From: Nitrospirales bacterium
GTDB taxonomy: Bacteria; Nitrospirota; Nitrospiria; Nitrospirales; UBA8639
Length of the DNA: 42,061 nucleotides
Direction of reading: 5' to 3'
Assembly (NCBI GenBank): GCA_021603905.1
Contig: BQIU01000031.1
Coordinates: 1 to 42,061, forward strand
Below the pieces are notes generated by a model, which saw only the letters and a list, made by a program, of their open reading frames with translations, was not told where the DNA came from and did no database searches. This document shows positions 33,938 through 42,025 of this stretch, one piece after another; the stretch's first letter is position 1; the number at the start of each line of letters is the position of its first letter. The position numbers and the translations under genes are program-made.

Positions 33938-36739
33938 TTAGGGTTGTAAAACGGTTTGAAGAAATCGCCCTGTATGGGATTCGACATTGTTCGCCACGGT
34001 CTCTGGTTGTCCTTCGGCAATAATTTTTCCACCATGTTCTCCGCCACCCGGCCCAAGGTCAATGATCCAATCCGAACATTTCATGATGTCGAGATGATGC
34101 TCAACGACGACAACGGTGTTTCCCTCTTCGACCAGGCGATTCAGGACGCGTAACAGTTTTTTAATGTCGTCGATATGGAGTCCGGTGGTCGGTTCGTCCA
34201 GAATGTAGAGAGTTTCGTTTGATTGAGTTGAGCCGCGTTTGACAGTTGGAAGACGTGCAAGTTCTGCGGCAATTTTCAATCGTTGGGATTCTCCTCCTGA
34301 TAAACTCGTAGCCGGCTGACCTAAACGGAGATATCCCAACCCTAGAGAGTCGAGTAGTGCCAGAGGCGGGACGAGGGCTGGAGCGAATTCTCCAAATGTC
34401 GTGAGTGCTTGTTCAACCGTCATGGTGAGGACGTCATGGATTGAACGGCCCTGAACCCGAATCGCGAGAACTTCAGGTTTAAATCGACGACCTTCACAGT
34501 CTTCGCATGTGACATACAGGTCTTCAAAAAAATACATTTCCAATTTTTCATGCCCTTGTCCTTCACAACGCGAACATCGCCCTGCGCCGGTGTTAAACGA
34601 AAAATGGGCTGGAGTGAGTCCGCGTGCGCGTGCCTCTGCATTCTGCGAGAAAAGTTGTCGAATAATTTGGAAGACTTTCATGTAGGTGACTGGATTTGAG
34701 CGAGGTGTTTTACCGATAGGTTCCTGGTTAATGAGCCGAACGGTGTGGAGGTGTTCTAGCCCGGTGATTTCGTCAAATGTTCCAAGCGGGGGTGAGGCAA
34801 CTTTGAATGCTCGAGCGGCTGCAGCATAGAGTATATTTTCGACAAGTGTGCTTTTCCCTGACCCGGACACACCAGTGACGCTCGTCAGCGTTCCTAAAGG
34901 AATATGTAACGTCAGATTTTTTAGGTTGTGTTCTCGGGCTCCGGTGATCGTGAGGCTTTTCCCGTTTCCAGGACGACGATGCGGTGGGACGGAGATTGAC
35001 TCATCGCCACGTAGGTATCGAGCCGTGATTGCATGAGGATTTTTGATGAAGGTGGCGTAGGAAGCCGAGCAGATCACCTCACCTCCCTTCTCGCCTGAAG
35101 CCGGACCGATTTCAATGATGTGATCAGCTTGTTCAATGACCTGGTGATCATGCTCGACGGTGACAACGGTATTGCCATTTCGGGCAAGCGCCTTGAGTAA
35201 ACTGGCTAAGGCCGCGGTGTCACGTGGATGAAGGCCAATAGTGGGTTCATCGAGGACATACAGTGTTCCGACTAATTTAGCTCCGAGCTGTGTGGCTAAT
35301 GATATACGCTGGGCTTCACCTCCAGACAATGTACGCATTTCCCTGTTGATGGTTAGGTAATCGAGTCCAACATGGAGCAGAAAAGTCAACTTAGCTTCTA
35401 ATGTTTGGAGTATGTCGTTCGCGATCTCGCGTTCAGAGTCAGAAAGCGTGAGAGTCCGTACCCAGCTATGAACCTGTTGAATTGGCCATTCGGAAACGTC
35501 ATGGATATTCTGTTTGTGTATATGCACCATGAGCCCATGAGGGCGAAGCCGGCTACCCTGGCAGGTCGGACAGCGAGATGGACTTCGATAACGACTGAGA
35601 AACACACGAACATGCATCTTGTATCGCTTGCCTTCCAGGTATTCAAAAAATTGATGAATGCCTTCAAGCTTTCGATCACCTTCCCAAATTATTCGTTTTT
35701 CCTCACGTGACAGTTTCTCGTAGGGTGTCGTGACAGCAAGCTTGCGCTTTTTGAAACCTTTCAGCATCTCATCCTGCCACCATCGATTGGACGGCTTTGT
35801 CCACGGATCAATTGCTCCATCGTTGAGCGACTTGGAAGGATCTGGAATGATGAGATTTTCGTCATACCGAAGAATATTGCCGAATCCCTTACATTCGGGA
35901 CATGCCCCTAAGGCATGGTTGAACGAAAAGTGTACTGGCCGAACAGTGTCAAACGTTCGATGGCATTGAGGGCAACGGAGAGCGGTGCAGAAGGTAGAGA
36001 TTTTTTGGTCTACGACTTGGACCTGTGCGAATCCGTGTCCTTCTTGAAAGGCCGACTCCAAACTCTCCACAAGTCTTGAACGATTATCCTCTCGGAGGAC
36101 CAGTCGATCGACGATGACCTGTACAATTGGCTGTGTGAATATTTTCGGGACAGGATCGGTGTTGAGATTCAAGGGTTGATCATGGTCGAGAATACGAACA
36201 TACCCTTGTTTGAGTAATGATGAAATAAAGTCGGGCATCTGTTTAGGTTTTGGTGCTTCAATTGGAAAAAGGATAAAGGCGCGGCTCTGCGGAAATACTT
36301 CTAAAAGTTTCTGAGCCACCGATTCCGGCTGATGGGCTTCGGCTTTGATATGGCAGTCAGGACAGGTCAGTTGACCGATTTTCGCAAACAGGAGGCGTAG
36401 ATAATCAGATATTTCACTGGCTGTTCCCACCGTGGAACGGGACGTCCGAACAGGATTCTTTTGTTCAAGCGCAATCGCCGGGCGAATGTTAATGAGACGA
36501 TCGACGTCAGGGCGAGTCACGCGCTCTAAGAACATTCTGGTGTAGGACGAAAGTGATTCAATATATCGCCATTGTCCTTCGGCAAAGATGGTATCGAACG
36601 CGAGCGACGACTTTCCTGATCCTGAGACGCCGGTAATGACCGTGAGGGCATTGTGGGGGATCCAGAGCGAGATATTTTTGAGATTGTTCTGTCGTGCGCC
36701 TTCAATAATGAGATCGCGACGTTTCTTCTTGTCTGCCAT
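33938..36739 (-). CDS. uvrA: Excinuclease ABC subunit A (UvrA)
   Basis: UvrA is the damage-recognising ATPase of nucleotide excision repair; it loads UvrB on DNA lesions. This 933-residue protein is full length, with two ABC ATPase cores: Walker [10 protein letters not shown] (37-45) and again GVSGSGKST near 620, signatures LSGGEAQR and LSGGESQR, and Walker B segments [10 protein letters not shown] and [10 protein letters not shown]. Zinc modules are visible at CPDC/CPQC/CPTC positions and at CSRC...CEDC near the second core. The sequence [13 protein letters not shown] is the conserved UvrA segment. Several stretches differ from classic UvrA ([19 protein letters not shown] in place of the usual EQKSTSHNPRSTVGT), so a second paralogue is possible. 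No uvrB or uvrC is nearby; it converges on the megasynthase. The ribosome-binding site is weak. Confidence 0.95.
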   Translation of the reverse strand: MADKKKRRDLIIEGARQNNLKNISLWIPHNALTVITGVSGSGKSSLAFDTIFAEGQWRYIESLSSYTRMFLERVTRPDVDRLINIRPAIALEQKNPVRTSRSTVGTASEISDYLRLLFAKIGQLTCPDCHIKAEAHQPESVAQKLLEVFPQSRAFILFPIEAPKPKQMPDFISSLLKQGYVRILDHDQPLNLNTDPVPKIFTQPIVQVIVDRLVLREDNRSRLVESLESAFQEGHGFAQVQVVDQKISTFCTALRCPQCHRTFDTVRPVHFSFNHALGACPECKGFGNILRYDENLIIPDPSKSLNDGAIDPWTKPSNRWWQDEMLKGFKKRKLAVTTPYEKLSREEKRIIWEGDRKLEGIHQFFEYLEGKRYKMHVRVFLSRYRSPSRCPTCQGSRLRPHGLMVHIHKQNIHDVSEWPIQQVHSWVRTLTLSDSEREIANDILQTLEAKLTFLLHVGLDYLTINREMRTLSGGEAQRISLATQLGAKLVGTLYVLDEPTIGLHPRDTAALASLLKALARNGNTVVTVEHDHQVIEQADHIIEIGPASGEKGGEVICSASYATFIKNPHAITARYLRGDESISVPPHRRPGNGKSLTITGAREHNLKNLTLHIPLGTLTSVTGVSGSGKSTLVENILYAAAARAFKVASPPLGTFDEITGLEHLHTVRLINQEPIGKTPRSNPVTYMKVFQIIRQLFSQNAEARARGLTPAHFSFNTGAGRCSRCEGQGHEKLEMYFFEDLYVTCEDCEGRRFKPEVLAIRVQGRSIHDVLTMTVEQALTTFGEFAPALVPPLALLDSLGLGYLRLGQPATSLSGGESQRLKIAAELARLPTVKRGSTQSNETLYILDEPTTGLHIDDIKKLLRVLNRLVEEGNTVVVVEHHLDIMKCSDWIIDLGPGGGEHGGKIIAEGQPETVANNVESHTGRFLQTVLQP

Positions 36740-37337
36740 ATCTTTAGTCCCAAAAGAGGTCTATTGAATAATTCATGCCAATGGCCCAGGAATCGTCTAG
36801 GCAAGACGCATGCTTTGAAGGGAGGGAATGTTCAAAAAAAATCCGTCCAGCAAGGCCGCAGCCCTCGGGCACGATTATCTCTGGAGGTAGTTCCACATGA
36901 CACTCATTTTTTGTTGCAGGGGGACTCCCTCTTGCCAGAACGATCATAGGTGTCCACGTGACGTGCGGAGCGTACTGGTATTACGTGAGCACGGCACTCT
37001 CGCGCAATTTCGGCACACGCAGCTGAATGACTTCACTGACACAACGCAAGCTCCCTCTCAGAGAATCTCGTGGCGTTCGGACGGCGAGGGAGCGAGAACG
37101 CCGCTAGCGGCTTTTTTCAACATTCCCAAAAGAGAAACTGTACCAGGGGACTCATGCACTAACCAAATCATGGTCTGTTACAAGGCTTGCATGTCAATCG
37201 TTTGTAACAAATTCAACGGTGCATGACTGTTTAGCAACTGACGTCTTTTGAGTGAAAGTCAGGGATAGCAACAAGATGGGATTGTGAGGGAAGACTTTGA
37301 GAGGGAGAAATCGGATAGAAATCTGAATGGCAAGATG
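36740..37337. other. 600-base intergenic region between uvrA and crcB
   Basis: It contains a plus-strand intrinsic terminator (37100-37117) with no protein gene before it, and a short piece (36941-36955, CGATCATAGGTGTCC) matching the start of the GGACAC repeat family on the minus strand. A 109-codon plus frame here has no ribosome-binding site and no family resemblance, so I do not call it. A small RNA ending at the terminator is possible. Confidence 0.45.
37100..37117 (+). terminator. Orphan intrinsic terminator
   Basis: GCCGCTAGCGGC is a perfect palindrome directly followed by six T residues (37112-37117). It points on the plus strand, yet the flanking genes uvrA and crcB are both on the minus strand. 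An overlapping inverted repeat GGCGTTC...GAACGCC lies just upstream. Confidence 0.65.
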
Positions 37338-37715
37338 TTAACCGATGCGGCCTACCATATCACCTAGCCAGACGGCTCCCAGGCCGAGAAAAAGATGCAA
37401 TCCAACAATGAGAAAAGCTTGTGAGTATTGCCCATCTCGTAAAAACGCAAAGGTTTCATAGCCAAATGTGGAATAGGTTGTGAATCCTCCGAGGACGCCA
37501 ATAAATAGAAACGGACGAATGTTGGCAATGAAAAGCTGTTGTGAGTCGGTTAAGCCATTGAGCAGGCCAATCAAGAAACACCCCAGCACATTGACGGTCA
37601 GTGTGCCAAATGGATATCCAAGAATGGGGTTAAGCCGTTGAACAAAGTCAGAGAGGAGAAAACGACTGATTGACCCAATCATGCCGCCTAATCCAACTAA
37701 AACAATTTGTGTCAT
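37338..37715 (-). CDS. crcB: Fluoride ion channel CrcB (Fluc)
   Basis: CrcB/Fluc proteins are dual-topology dimeric channels that expel fluoride. At 125 residues with four hydrophobic helices this is a typical member. Motifs are GLGGMIGSISRFLLS in the first helix, GTLTVNVLGCFLIG in the second with the family Asn, and the diagnostic GVLGGFTTYSTFGYE in the third with the Thr-Tyr-Ser-Thr track. It is last in a minus-strand series after the deaminase and polyphosphate glucokinase genes, 97 bases after the latter. I looked for the fluoride riboswitch core in that gap and did not find it. Confidence 0.95.
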   Translation of the reverse strand: MTQIVLVGLGGMIGSISRFLLSDFVQRLNPILGYPFGTLTVNVLGCFLIGLLNGLTDSQQLFIANIRPFLFIGVLGGFTTYSTFGYETFAFLRDGQYSQAFLIVGLHLFLGLGAVWLGDMVGRIG

Positions 37716-37812
37716 ATGAGGAATGTCAGATGCTGAATAATGATCAGTGTCGAACGTGTTTGCTGTGAAGAGGGCAACGATGGGAAGACCGTACTATAAG
37801 TGTTCTCGAGGA

Positions 37813-38646
37813 TCAATCTTTGAGAGGCTTTATCTTTTTTCGTTGTGAGCGTTGCTTGGCTGTGACTTTCTCGGTCTCTTTGGCTTGAATCCATCGATTC
37901 ATGAGGTCATCCTGGCCGAGATTCCAGAATGCGATCCCGCCAAGCAGGCCTGCCGTGTTGGGAACGAGTGTGACTTTCTCCGGTAATACTAGATTGACTT
38001 TCTTGCTATTGCCTCCACCAATGTAAAGGTGATCAAAATTTAACACACGATCTAATGTTTTAATGGCTTTGGCCAGTCGTTTATTCCACTTCTTTTTCCC
38101 GATCTTTTCAAGAGTTGCATTCCCCAATTGTTCTTCATACGTTTCATGATCGTGAAAAGGGTGATGCCCTAATTCCAGGTTTGGAACCAGTTTGCCGTCA
38201 ACAAACAACGCAGATCCAAATCCTGTTCCTAGGGTAATAACCAGTTCGATGTTTTTCCCTTGTATCGCCCCGAAGCCTTGCACATCGGCATCATTCGCAG
38301 CCCTGACGGGTTTTTTTAATTGCGTGGTGAGGGCTTCAACTAAATTGAACCCTTTCCATATCGCATTGCCCAGATTAGGAGCCGTGTACACGATGCCGTG
38401 ACGTATGACACCGGGAAACCCGACTGATATGCGGTCGAATTCACCTTGTGCCTCAGCCAGCTTCGCAATAGTTTCTGTGATGGCAGTCGGGAGAGCTGGT
38501 TTGGGGGTGGCAATGCGTCCACGTTCTGTCAGAGGGGTGCCCATTTCGTCGAGGACAATGGCCTTAATTCCAGAGCCTCCGATATCAATGGCGAGTGTCT
38601 TGATAGGTTGACGATCCTGTTTGCGACTTGGAGGGTTCTTAGCCAT
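37813..38646 (-). CDS. ppgK: Polyphosphate glucokinase (ROK family)
   Basis: PpgK phosphorylates glucose using polyphosphate, and often ATP, in the cytoplasm. This 277-residue protein has the ROK phosphate loop AIDIGGSGIK (19-28), SVGFPGVIRHG, the catalytic-region AANDADVQGFG, LGTGFGSALF, and the LELGHHPF segment typical of polyphosphate glucokinases. A basic C-terminal tail (KVTAKQRSQRKKIKPLKD) may help bind polyphosphate. The ATG at 38646 is preferred because TAGGAG sits 9 bases upstream; the frame runs on to 38697 over the end of the deaminase gene. It starts 10 bases after the deaminase stop, so the two are surely one transcript. Confidence 0.92.
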   Translation of the reverse strand: MAKNPPSRKQDRQPIKTLAIDIGGSGIKAIVLDEMGTPLTERGRIATPKPALPTAITETIAKLAEAQGEFDRISVGFPGVIRHGIVYTAPNLGNAIWKGFNLVEALTTQLKKPVRAANDADVQGFGAIQGKNIELVITLGTGFGSALFVDGKLVPNLELGHHPFHDHETYEEQLGNATLEKIGKKKWNKRLAKAIKTLDRVLNFDHLYIGGGNSKKVNLVLPEKVTLVPNTAGLLGGIAFWNLGQDDLMNRWIQAKETEKVTAKQRSQRKKIKPLKD

Positions 38647-38656
38647 GATGATTCTC

Positions 38657-39262
38657 CTAGGGTGTGCTCTGTCGACCGTTGTAAATACTGCCACCATCTT
38701 TCGCGTAGTCTTGTAACACTTGAATGGCCTTGTGGCGATGGATGTCTTGAGTCACGACGATGCCTCGTGCATGTAACGTGTTGACCCAGTTCGGAGGTTT
38801 TGTGCCTTCATCAAATCCGATGTCTCTCGCATCTTCATCTCGTGCTCCGCAGATGAGTGTGCGTATGCCTGACCAGGGAATGGCTCCTAAGCACATCGCA
38901 CAGGGTTCAGTACTCGTGACGAGTTCATGCGGTGAATGTCCTTCAGCTCCAAGGTCATGATGCCCGACGGCGTGTTGCGCGAGCGTCAGGGCAACGATTT
39001 CCGCGTGAGCAATCGAAACGTGAGATGTTGTCACAAGGTTCACACCGGGAGCGACTAAACGGTTGGTGATGGAATCAAAGACAGCGGCAGCAAAGGGACC
39101 TCCAGTACGATATTTAACATTCAGACGAGCCAGCTCCGTCACAAATGTCATTTTTTGATCAATGGTACTGAAATGTGCAGGGATGTTGATCAGGTATTCC
39201 GGTAGCCAATCGGGTAACTGAAGTGTGAAGGTGGAAAATGAAGTGATGGTGTCTTGATTCAT
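38657..39262 (-). CDS. Nucleoside deaminase, cytidine/deoxycytidylate deaminase fold (guanine deaminase-like)
   Basis: This 201-residue enzyme is of the zinc-dependent deaminase superfamily. The zinc motifs are HAE (86-88, Glu as proton shuttle) and PCAMC (Cys121, Cys124). The middle reads GGPFAAAVFDSITNRLVAPG, resembling guanine deaminase and tRNA adenosine deaminase relatives. The 45-residue N-terminal extension and the long C-terminus are more than a minimal TadA. The substrate is most likely a purine base or nucleoside, but this is not certain. AAGGCGGG lies 6 bases before the ATG and is held in a hairpin (39269-39317). It is first gene of a likely operon with ppgK and perhaps crcB. Confidence 0.86.
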   Translation of the reverse strand: MNQDTITSFSTFTLQLPDWLPEYLINIPAHFSTIDQKMTFVTELARLNVKYRTGGPFAAAVFDSITNRLVAPGVNLVTTSHVSIAHAEIVALTLAQHAVGHHDLGAEGHSPHELVTSTEPCAMCLGAIPWSGIRTLICGARDEDARDIGFDEGTKPPNWVNTLHARGIVVTQDIHRHKAIQVLQDYAKDGGSIYNGRQSTP

Positions 39263-39268
39263 ATAGAA

Positions 39269-39317
39269 CCCGCCTTGTGTCGAAATGATTCACCATATCG
39301 TTTCGCTTCAAGGCGGG
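39269..39317 (-). promoter_or_regulatory. Hairpin enclosing the ribosome-binding site of the deaminase operon
   Basis: CCCGCCTTG (39269-39277) and CAAGGCGGG (39309-39317) pair perfectly, with an inner CGAAA/TTTCG stem (39281-39285 and 39301-39305). On the minus-strand RNA the 3' arm is CAAGGCGGG, which includes the Shine-Dalgarno sequence 6 bases before the deaminase ATG. Folding would block ribosome entry, as in an RNA thermometer, riboswitch or protein-bound operator. Which of these is unknown. Confidence 0.55.
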
Positions 39318-39400
39318 AGCAAGAACGATTTGAGGGAACGGTGGTCTTAATAAAGATGAGAGTAGAGATGAATAATCATAATGACGGGGGTACTTTACTC

Positions 39401-39439
39401 AAAAAACGGGCTCCCATCACACTGAGATGATGGAAGCCC
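39401..39439 (-). terminator. Intrinsic terminator, minus strand
   Basis: GGGCTCCCATCA (39408-39419) pairs with TGATGGAAGCCC (39428-39439) with one C/A mismatch, and AAAAAA at 39401-39406 gives a U-run on the minus strand. It lies about 140 bases before the deaminase start, so it ends a separate upstream transcript or attenuates the operon. Confidence 0.75.
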
Positions 39440-39676
39440 ATATTTCGCACAAACTGTGCTGTCTTTCTTGTGCCTTCGATATGTCTCGTCCCATCTGAGG
39501 TCGAACAAGGCTTTTTCGTTTACATCATGGCCAGTTGATTCTGCTATCAAACCGAGTCCTCCTGGTGAGGTACTCTATTTCCATCATCCTTTTCACCTCT
39601 TCTGCATGAGAGCTGTGAATGTCAGAAATATGAACATTGTGCTTAAGAGCACCATCTCTTGATCAGGATGGGAACA

Positions 39677-39769
39677 TCAACTCGGCAAAAACGATAAAGG
39701 CCGTTGTGGTTGGAAGGCAATCATTACCACAGACGGGGCTAGGTGGCCAGGTGGCGTAGCGTCATCCAT
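39677..39769 (-). CDS. Candidate 30-residue peptide, first of the tiny ORFs
   Basis: AAGGAGG stands 6 bases before the ATG, an ideal ribosome-binding site, about 95 bases after a good promoter. The peptide begins MDDATPPGHLAPSVV, is proline-rich, has no signal peptide or membrane helix, and ends FLPS. No family is recognised. The evidence is the expression signals, not homology. Confidence 0.38.
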   Translation of the reverse strand: MDDATPPGHLAPSVVMIAFQPQRPLSFLPS

Positions 39770-39861
39770 GAGAGACCTCCTTTTCGTGTAGGGGCTTGAG
39801 TCTGAATCGCAATGACTGAATTTCCCGCACGACTCATCCGCAAGCAGAAGAAACATTATTA

Positions 39862-39890
39862 ATGCTACGCCTATCTTGATAGCCTGTCAA
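39862..39890 (-). promoter_or_regulatory. Sigma-70-like promoter, minus strand
   Basis: On the minus strand TTGACA (39885-39890) is followed after exactly 17 bases by TAGCAT (39862-39867), four of six matches to TATAAT. This is the best promoter match in the window and drives transcription towards the tiny ORFs and the deaminase operon. Confidence 0.55.
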
Positions 39891-40049
39891 TACATAAATT
39901 CGTTCGACGTTTGAATGGATTGACCTCGCACTTGCCTGAGGATGAATGCTCTTGCATCCTTAATGCAAACAGCGTACAAACAAAGCTTTCCAGAAGCATC
40001 GCGTTTGATTTTGGCTGGTTGGAGAGCACTTGAAACTCATAAAGCACAT

Positions 40050-40865
40050 ATGTCTATTTTTTTCAAAAAAGTCATCATCATCACGGGCGCCTCCGAAGGC
40101 ATTGGACGAGCCTTAGCTCTTGCTTTAGCACCACAGCAGCCAAAGCTTATTCTTGCCGCACGAAACGAACAACGACTTTTAACCTTAGCTGCTGAATGCG
40201 AGCAAGTGGGAGCCACTTCGTGTGTTTTACCCACTGATGTCACAGACGAACAGGCATGTCAACGGCTTATTCAACAAACGATTGAGACGTTTGGTGCGCT
40301 GGATGTTCTTGTGAATAATGCTGGTATATCGATGCGGGCTACGTTGGAGGAGGTTTCAGATCTCTCGATATTCGACCATATCATGAAAGTGAATTATTTG
40401 AGTGGTGTCTATTGCACAAAATACGCATTGCCCCATCTTAAGCAGTCAAAAGGGAGAGTGGTTGCTGTGGCGAGTGTGGCGGGTCTGACCGGTGTACCCA
40501 CACGAACCGGGTATTGTGCGAGCAAGCATGCCATGATGGGGTTCTTTGAATCATTAAGAATGGAATTAGAGGATGCGGGTGTTTCAATTACGATCATCGC
40601 TCCGGATTTCGTGGTGTCAAAAATTCATGAGCGATCGTTTGATGCACGTGGGCAACGGGTGGGAGAAAGCCCTGCGAATCAACACACGTATCAAACTTCA
40701 GAATCCTGCGCGGTCATGATCCTCAACGCCATGGAGAAACGTCAGCGCTTGTTGGTTACTTCCTGGCGAGGCTATTGGGGCCGACTTGTGAGAATCGTGT
40801 TACCTAAATTGATCGACGGGATTGCAAAAAAGGCGGTGAAGGAAGAGAAGTCTATCACAGAGTAA
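40050..40865 (+). CDS. Short-chain dehydrogenase/reductase
   Basis: This is a 271-residue classical SDR. The NAD(P)-binding motif is TGASEGIG (12-19), the structural NNAG lies at 89-92, catalytic Asn114, Ser142 (VASVAG) and YCASK (Tyr155, Lys159) are all present, so it should be active. The Arg38 after the second strand (LAARNE) favours NADPH. The ATG at 40050 gives a normal SDR start; an upstream in-frame ATG at 39942 would add 36 residues of no clear fold. Neither start has a strong ribosome-binding site. The extra C-terminal helix (YWGRLVRIVLPKLIDGIAKK) is amphipathic and basic and may touch membrane, as in DltE/YqjQ-like SDRs. The substrate cannot be told. Confidence 0.92.
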   Translation: MSIFFKKVIIITGASEGIGRALALALAPQQPKLILAARNEQRLLTLAAECEQVGATSCVLPTDVTDEQACQRLIQQTIETFGALDVLVNNAGISMRATLEEVSDLSIFDHIMKVNYLSGVYCTKYALPHLKQSKGRVVAVASVAGLTGVPTRTGYCASKHAMMGFFESLRMELEDAGVSITIIAPDFVVSKIHERSFDARGQRVGESPANQHTYQTSESCAVMILNAMEKRQRLLVTSWRGYWGRLVRIVLPKLIDGIAKKAVKEEKSITE

Positions 40866-40990
40866 AGTAAATGGTTAGCTAGTGAGACGATTGGGAGTGA
40901 TGTTTTTTGGAGTTGATTTATTTCCTCAAATATATATTTATTGAAAAATTTAAATCCAGAGTAAAAGGATGAATCGGGTCTGAGGTATCA

Positions 40991-41033
40991 AGAGAAAGTC
41001 TCACCAAGAGTCATAGTAGATGAGACTTTCTCT
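40991..41033. terminator. Hairpin between convergent SDR and lipoprotein genes
   Basis: AGAGAAAGTCTCA (40991-41003) and TGAGACTTTCTCT (41021-41033) form a perfect 13-bp stem, placed between converging genes. No long T-run flanks it on either strand, but the position fits a bidirectional terminator. Confidence 0.6.
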
Positions 41034-41045
41034 CAGTTTGCATAT

Positions 41046-41408
41046 TTATTCAAATTTTACGGCTGTGCCTCGTACTGTCGTACATGTAAATGAGTAAACA
41101 TTGTAGATGGGAATGAATCCGTACAGGCTGCTTTCAGTGGAGACATTAATTAATGCGTCGCCTCCTGTTTTTTCTAAAGCTTTATCCACAGCTTTAGCGA
41201 CATCCGAATGTCCAAAAGGTATAATGTTTAAAATAAAGTGTCGACAGGCTTGTCCTTCTGCAGGGCCGAGTTCCTTAATTTTTGTATTTCCTGTCAAGGA
41301 TGAACTGGGGTCTGCGGTACTTTTAGAAACTATTCCCAAGTTGCCACTAGTGCTACAACCTGCAAGAGCAGTCATGCTAATAATCAATAGGTAAACTACT
41401 CGTCTCAT
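41046..41408 (-). CDS. Small TRL-like lipoprotein
   Basis: This is a 120-residue lipoprotein (signal VVYLLIISMTALAGC, mature Cys after LAG). The mature part, with GPAEGQACRHFILNIIPFGH then SDVAKAVDKALEKTGGDALI and a closing FTCTTVRGTAVKF, has the layout of TRL-like small lipoproteins (a conserved Cys near the first strand, a helix, a Gly-Asp turn and a final C-T-V-x-G strand). The two mature Cys (in QAC and FTC) could form a disulfide. AAGGAG lies 6 bases before ATG 41408; the GTG one codon earlier is too close. Function unknown; family assignment is tentative. Confidence 0.75.
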   Translation of the reverse strand: MRRVVYLLIISMTALAGCSTSGNLGIVSKSTADPSSSLTGNTKIKELGPAEGQACRHFILNIIPFGHSDVAKAVDKALEKTGGDALINVSTESSLYGFIPIYNVYSFTCTTVRGTAVKFE

Positions 41409-41602
41409 CACGATCTCCTTTGTAGTTGTTGTTATTTAATATTGATTGTGTACATTATTCGCCTAGAGATCGTGAATTTACGGATTTTCCGTAGATGTTA
41501 TGAATCTCTAAGTGTAAAGGCCCTAACGGTAGAAATGGTGTAGCACTACGAGTTTAGAGTCCGCTTGAATTTTGCGCAGACGATGGATTCGGAGTCAAGT
41601 TT

Positions 41603-42025
41603 CTATGACGTTGGTGTTTTTTGTGGGCTTTCCTGCTGAATTACATGGAAATCTTTTTGGGTGATGAACTGCCCGTTGGCATGGAGCCGGAATTCATATC
41701 GACCAGGACCAGGAAAAACAATGGTCGAAATGTTCAGGCCAAAGTCATGAGTTTCGAGCCGACTCTTGATTTCGATGGGTGACAGGGCACCCTTCCCCAC
41801 GGTTTGGTTTTTATCGAGATAGATGAGTTCGATCTCAAATTGATACGTTCCCTCCGCGTCGTTGAGACAGAAATACACGCCCATTTGCGGGTGTTGGCAA
41901 GGAAACGTTTTGGCCCACAGATGGGTAAAGGCGCCAATGATACTTTTTTTGCCTGTCAAACTATCAATGATGATCGTGTCACAGACCAAGAAGGCTTGGA
42001 CGCTAGGTTTTACGATGTCGGGCAT
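41603..42025 (-). CDS. DUF6941-like protein
   Basis: This is a 140-residue cytoplasmic protein with no signal. It begins MPDIVKPSVQAFLVCDTIII, contains GKKSIIGAFTHLWAKTFPCQ, FEIELIYLDKNQTVGKG and ends FPGPGRYEFRLHANGQFITQ then KDFHVI. The pattern (a VCD strand, a KxSxIGxF segment, then an immunoglobulin-like beta sandwich with GRYEFxLxANGxxI) fits the DUF6941 group. ATG 42025 is chosen because AAAAGGA lies 9 bases upstream; the frame extends to 42058. The gene lies wholly inside the window. Function unknown. Confidence 0.8.
   Translation of the reverse strand: MPDIVKPSVQAFLVCDTIIIDSLTGKKSIIGAFTHLWAKTFPCQHPQMGVYFCLNDAEGTYQFEIELIYLDKNQTVGKGALSPIEIKSRLETHDFGLNISTIVFPGPGRYEFRLHANGQFITQKDFHVIQQESPQKTPTS

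Larger units (their letters stand above)
39263..39941 (-). other. Promoter-to-terminator unit with tiny ORFs, upstream of the deaminase operon
   Basis: On the minus strand a sigma-70-like promoter (39862-39890) leads into about 460 bases that end in an intrinsic terminator (39401-39439). Inside are three short frames: 39677-39769 with a perfect ribosome-binding site, 39593-39655 (20 residues, hydrophobic, MVLLSTMFIFLTFTALMQKR), and 39525-39587 (20 residues, MMEIEYLTRRTRFDSRINWP, with GAGG upstream). A further GCACAA/TTGTGC stem (39447-39452 with 39468-39473) precedes the terminator. It could be a small mRNA, an sRNA or an attenuated leader. Confidence 0.4.

Noticed and set aside
33938..36739. 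uvrA as an ABC exporter for the peptide product
   Set aside because: Despite two ABC cores it has UvrA zinc modules and signature sequences and no membrane domain.
36897..37226. 109-codon plus-strand ORF between uvrA and crcB
   Set aside because: No ribosome-binding site, no recognisable family, and it runs through the strong terminator at 37100-37117.
37716..37812. Fluoride riboswitch before crcB
   Set aside because: The conserved pseudoknot core was looked for between ppgK and crcB and in the deaminase leader and was not found.
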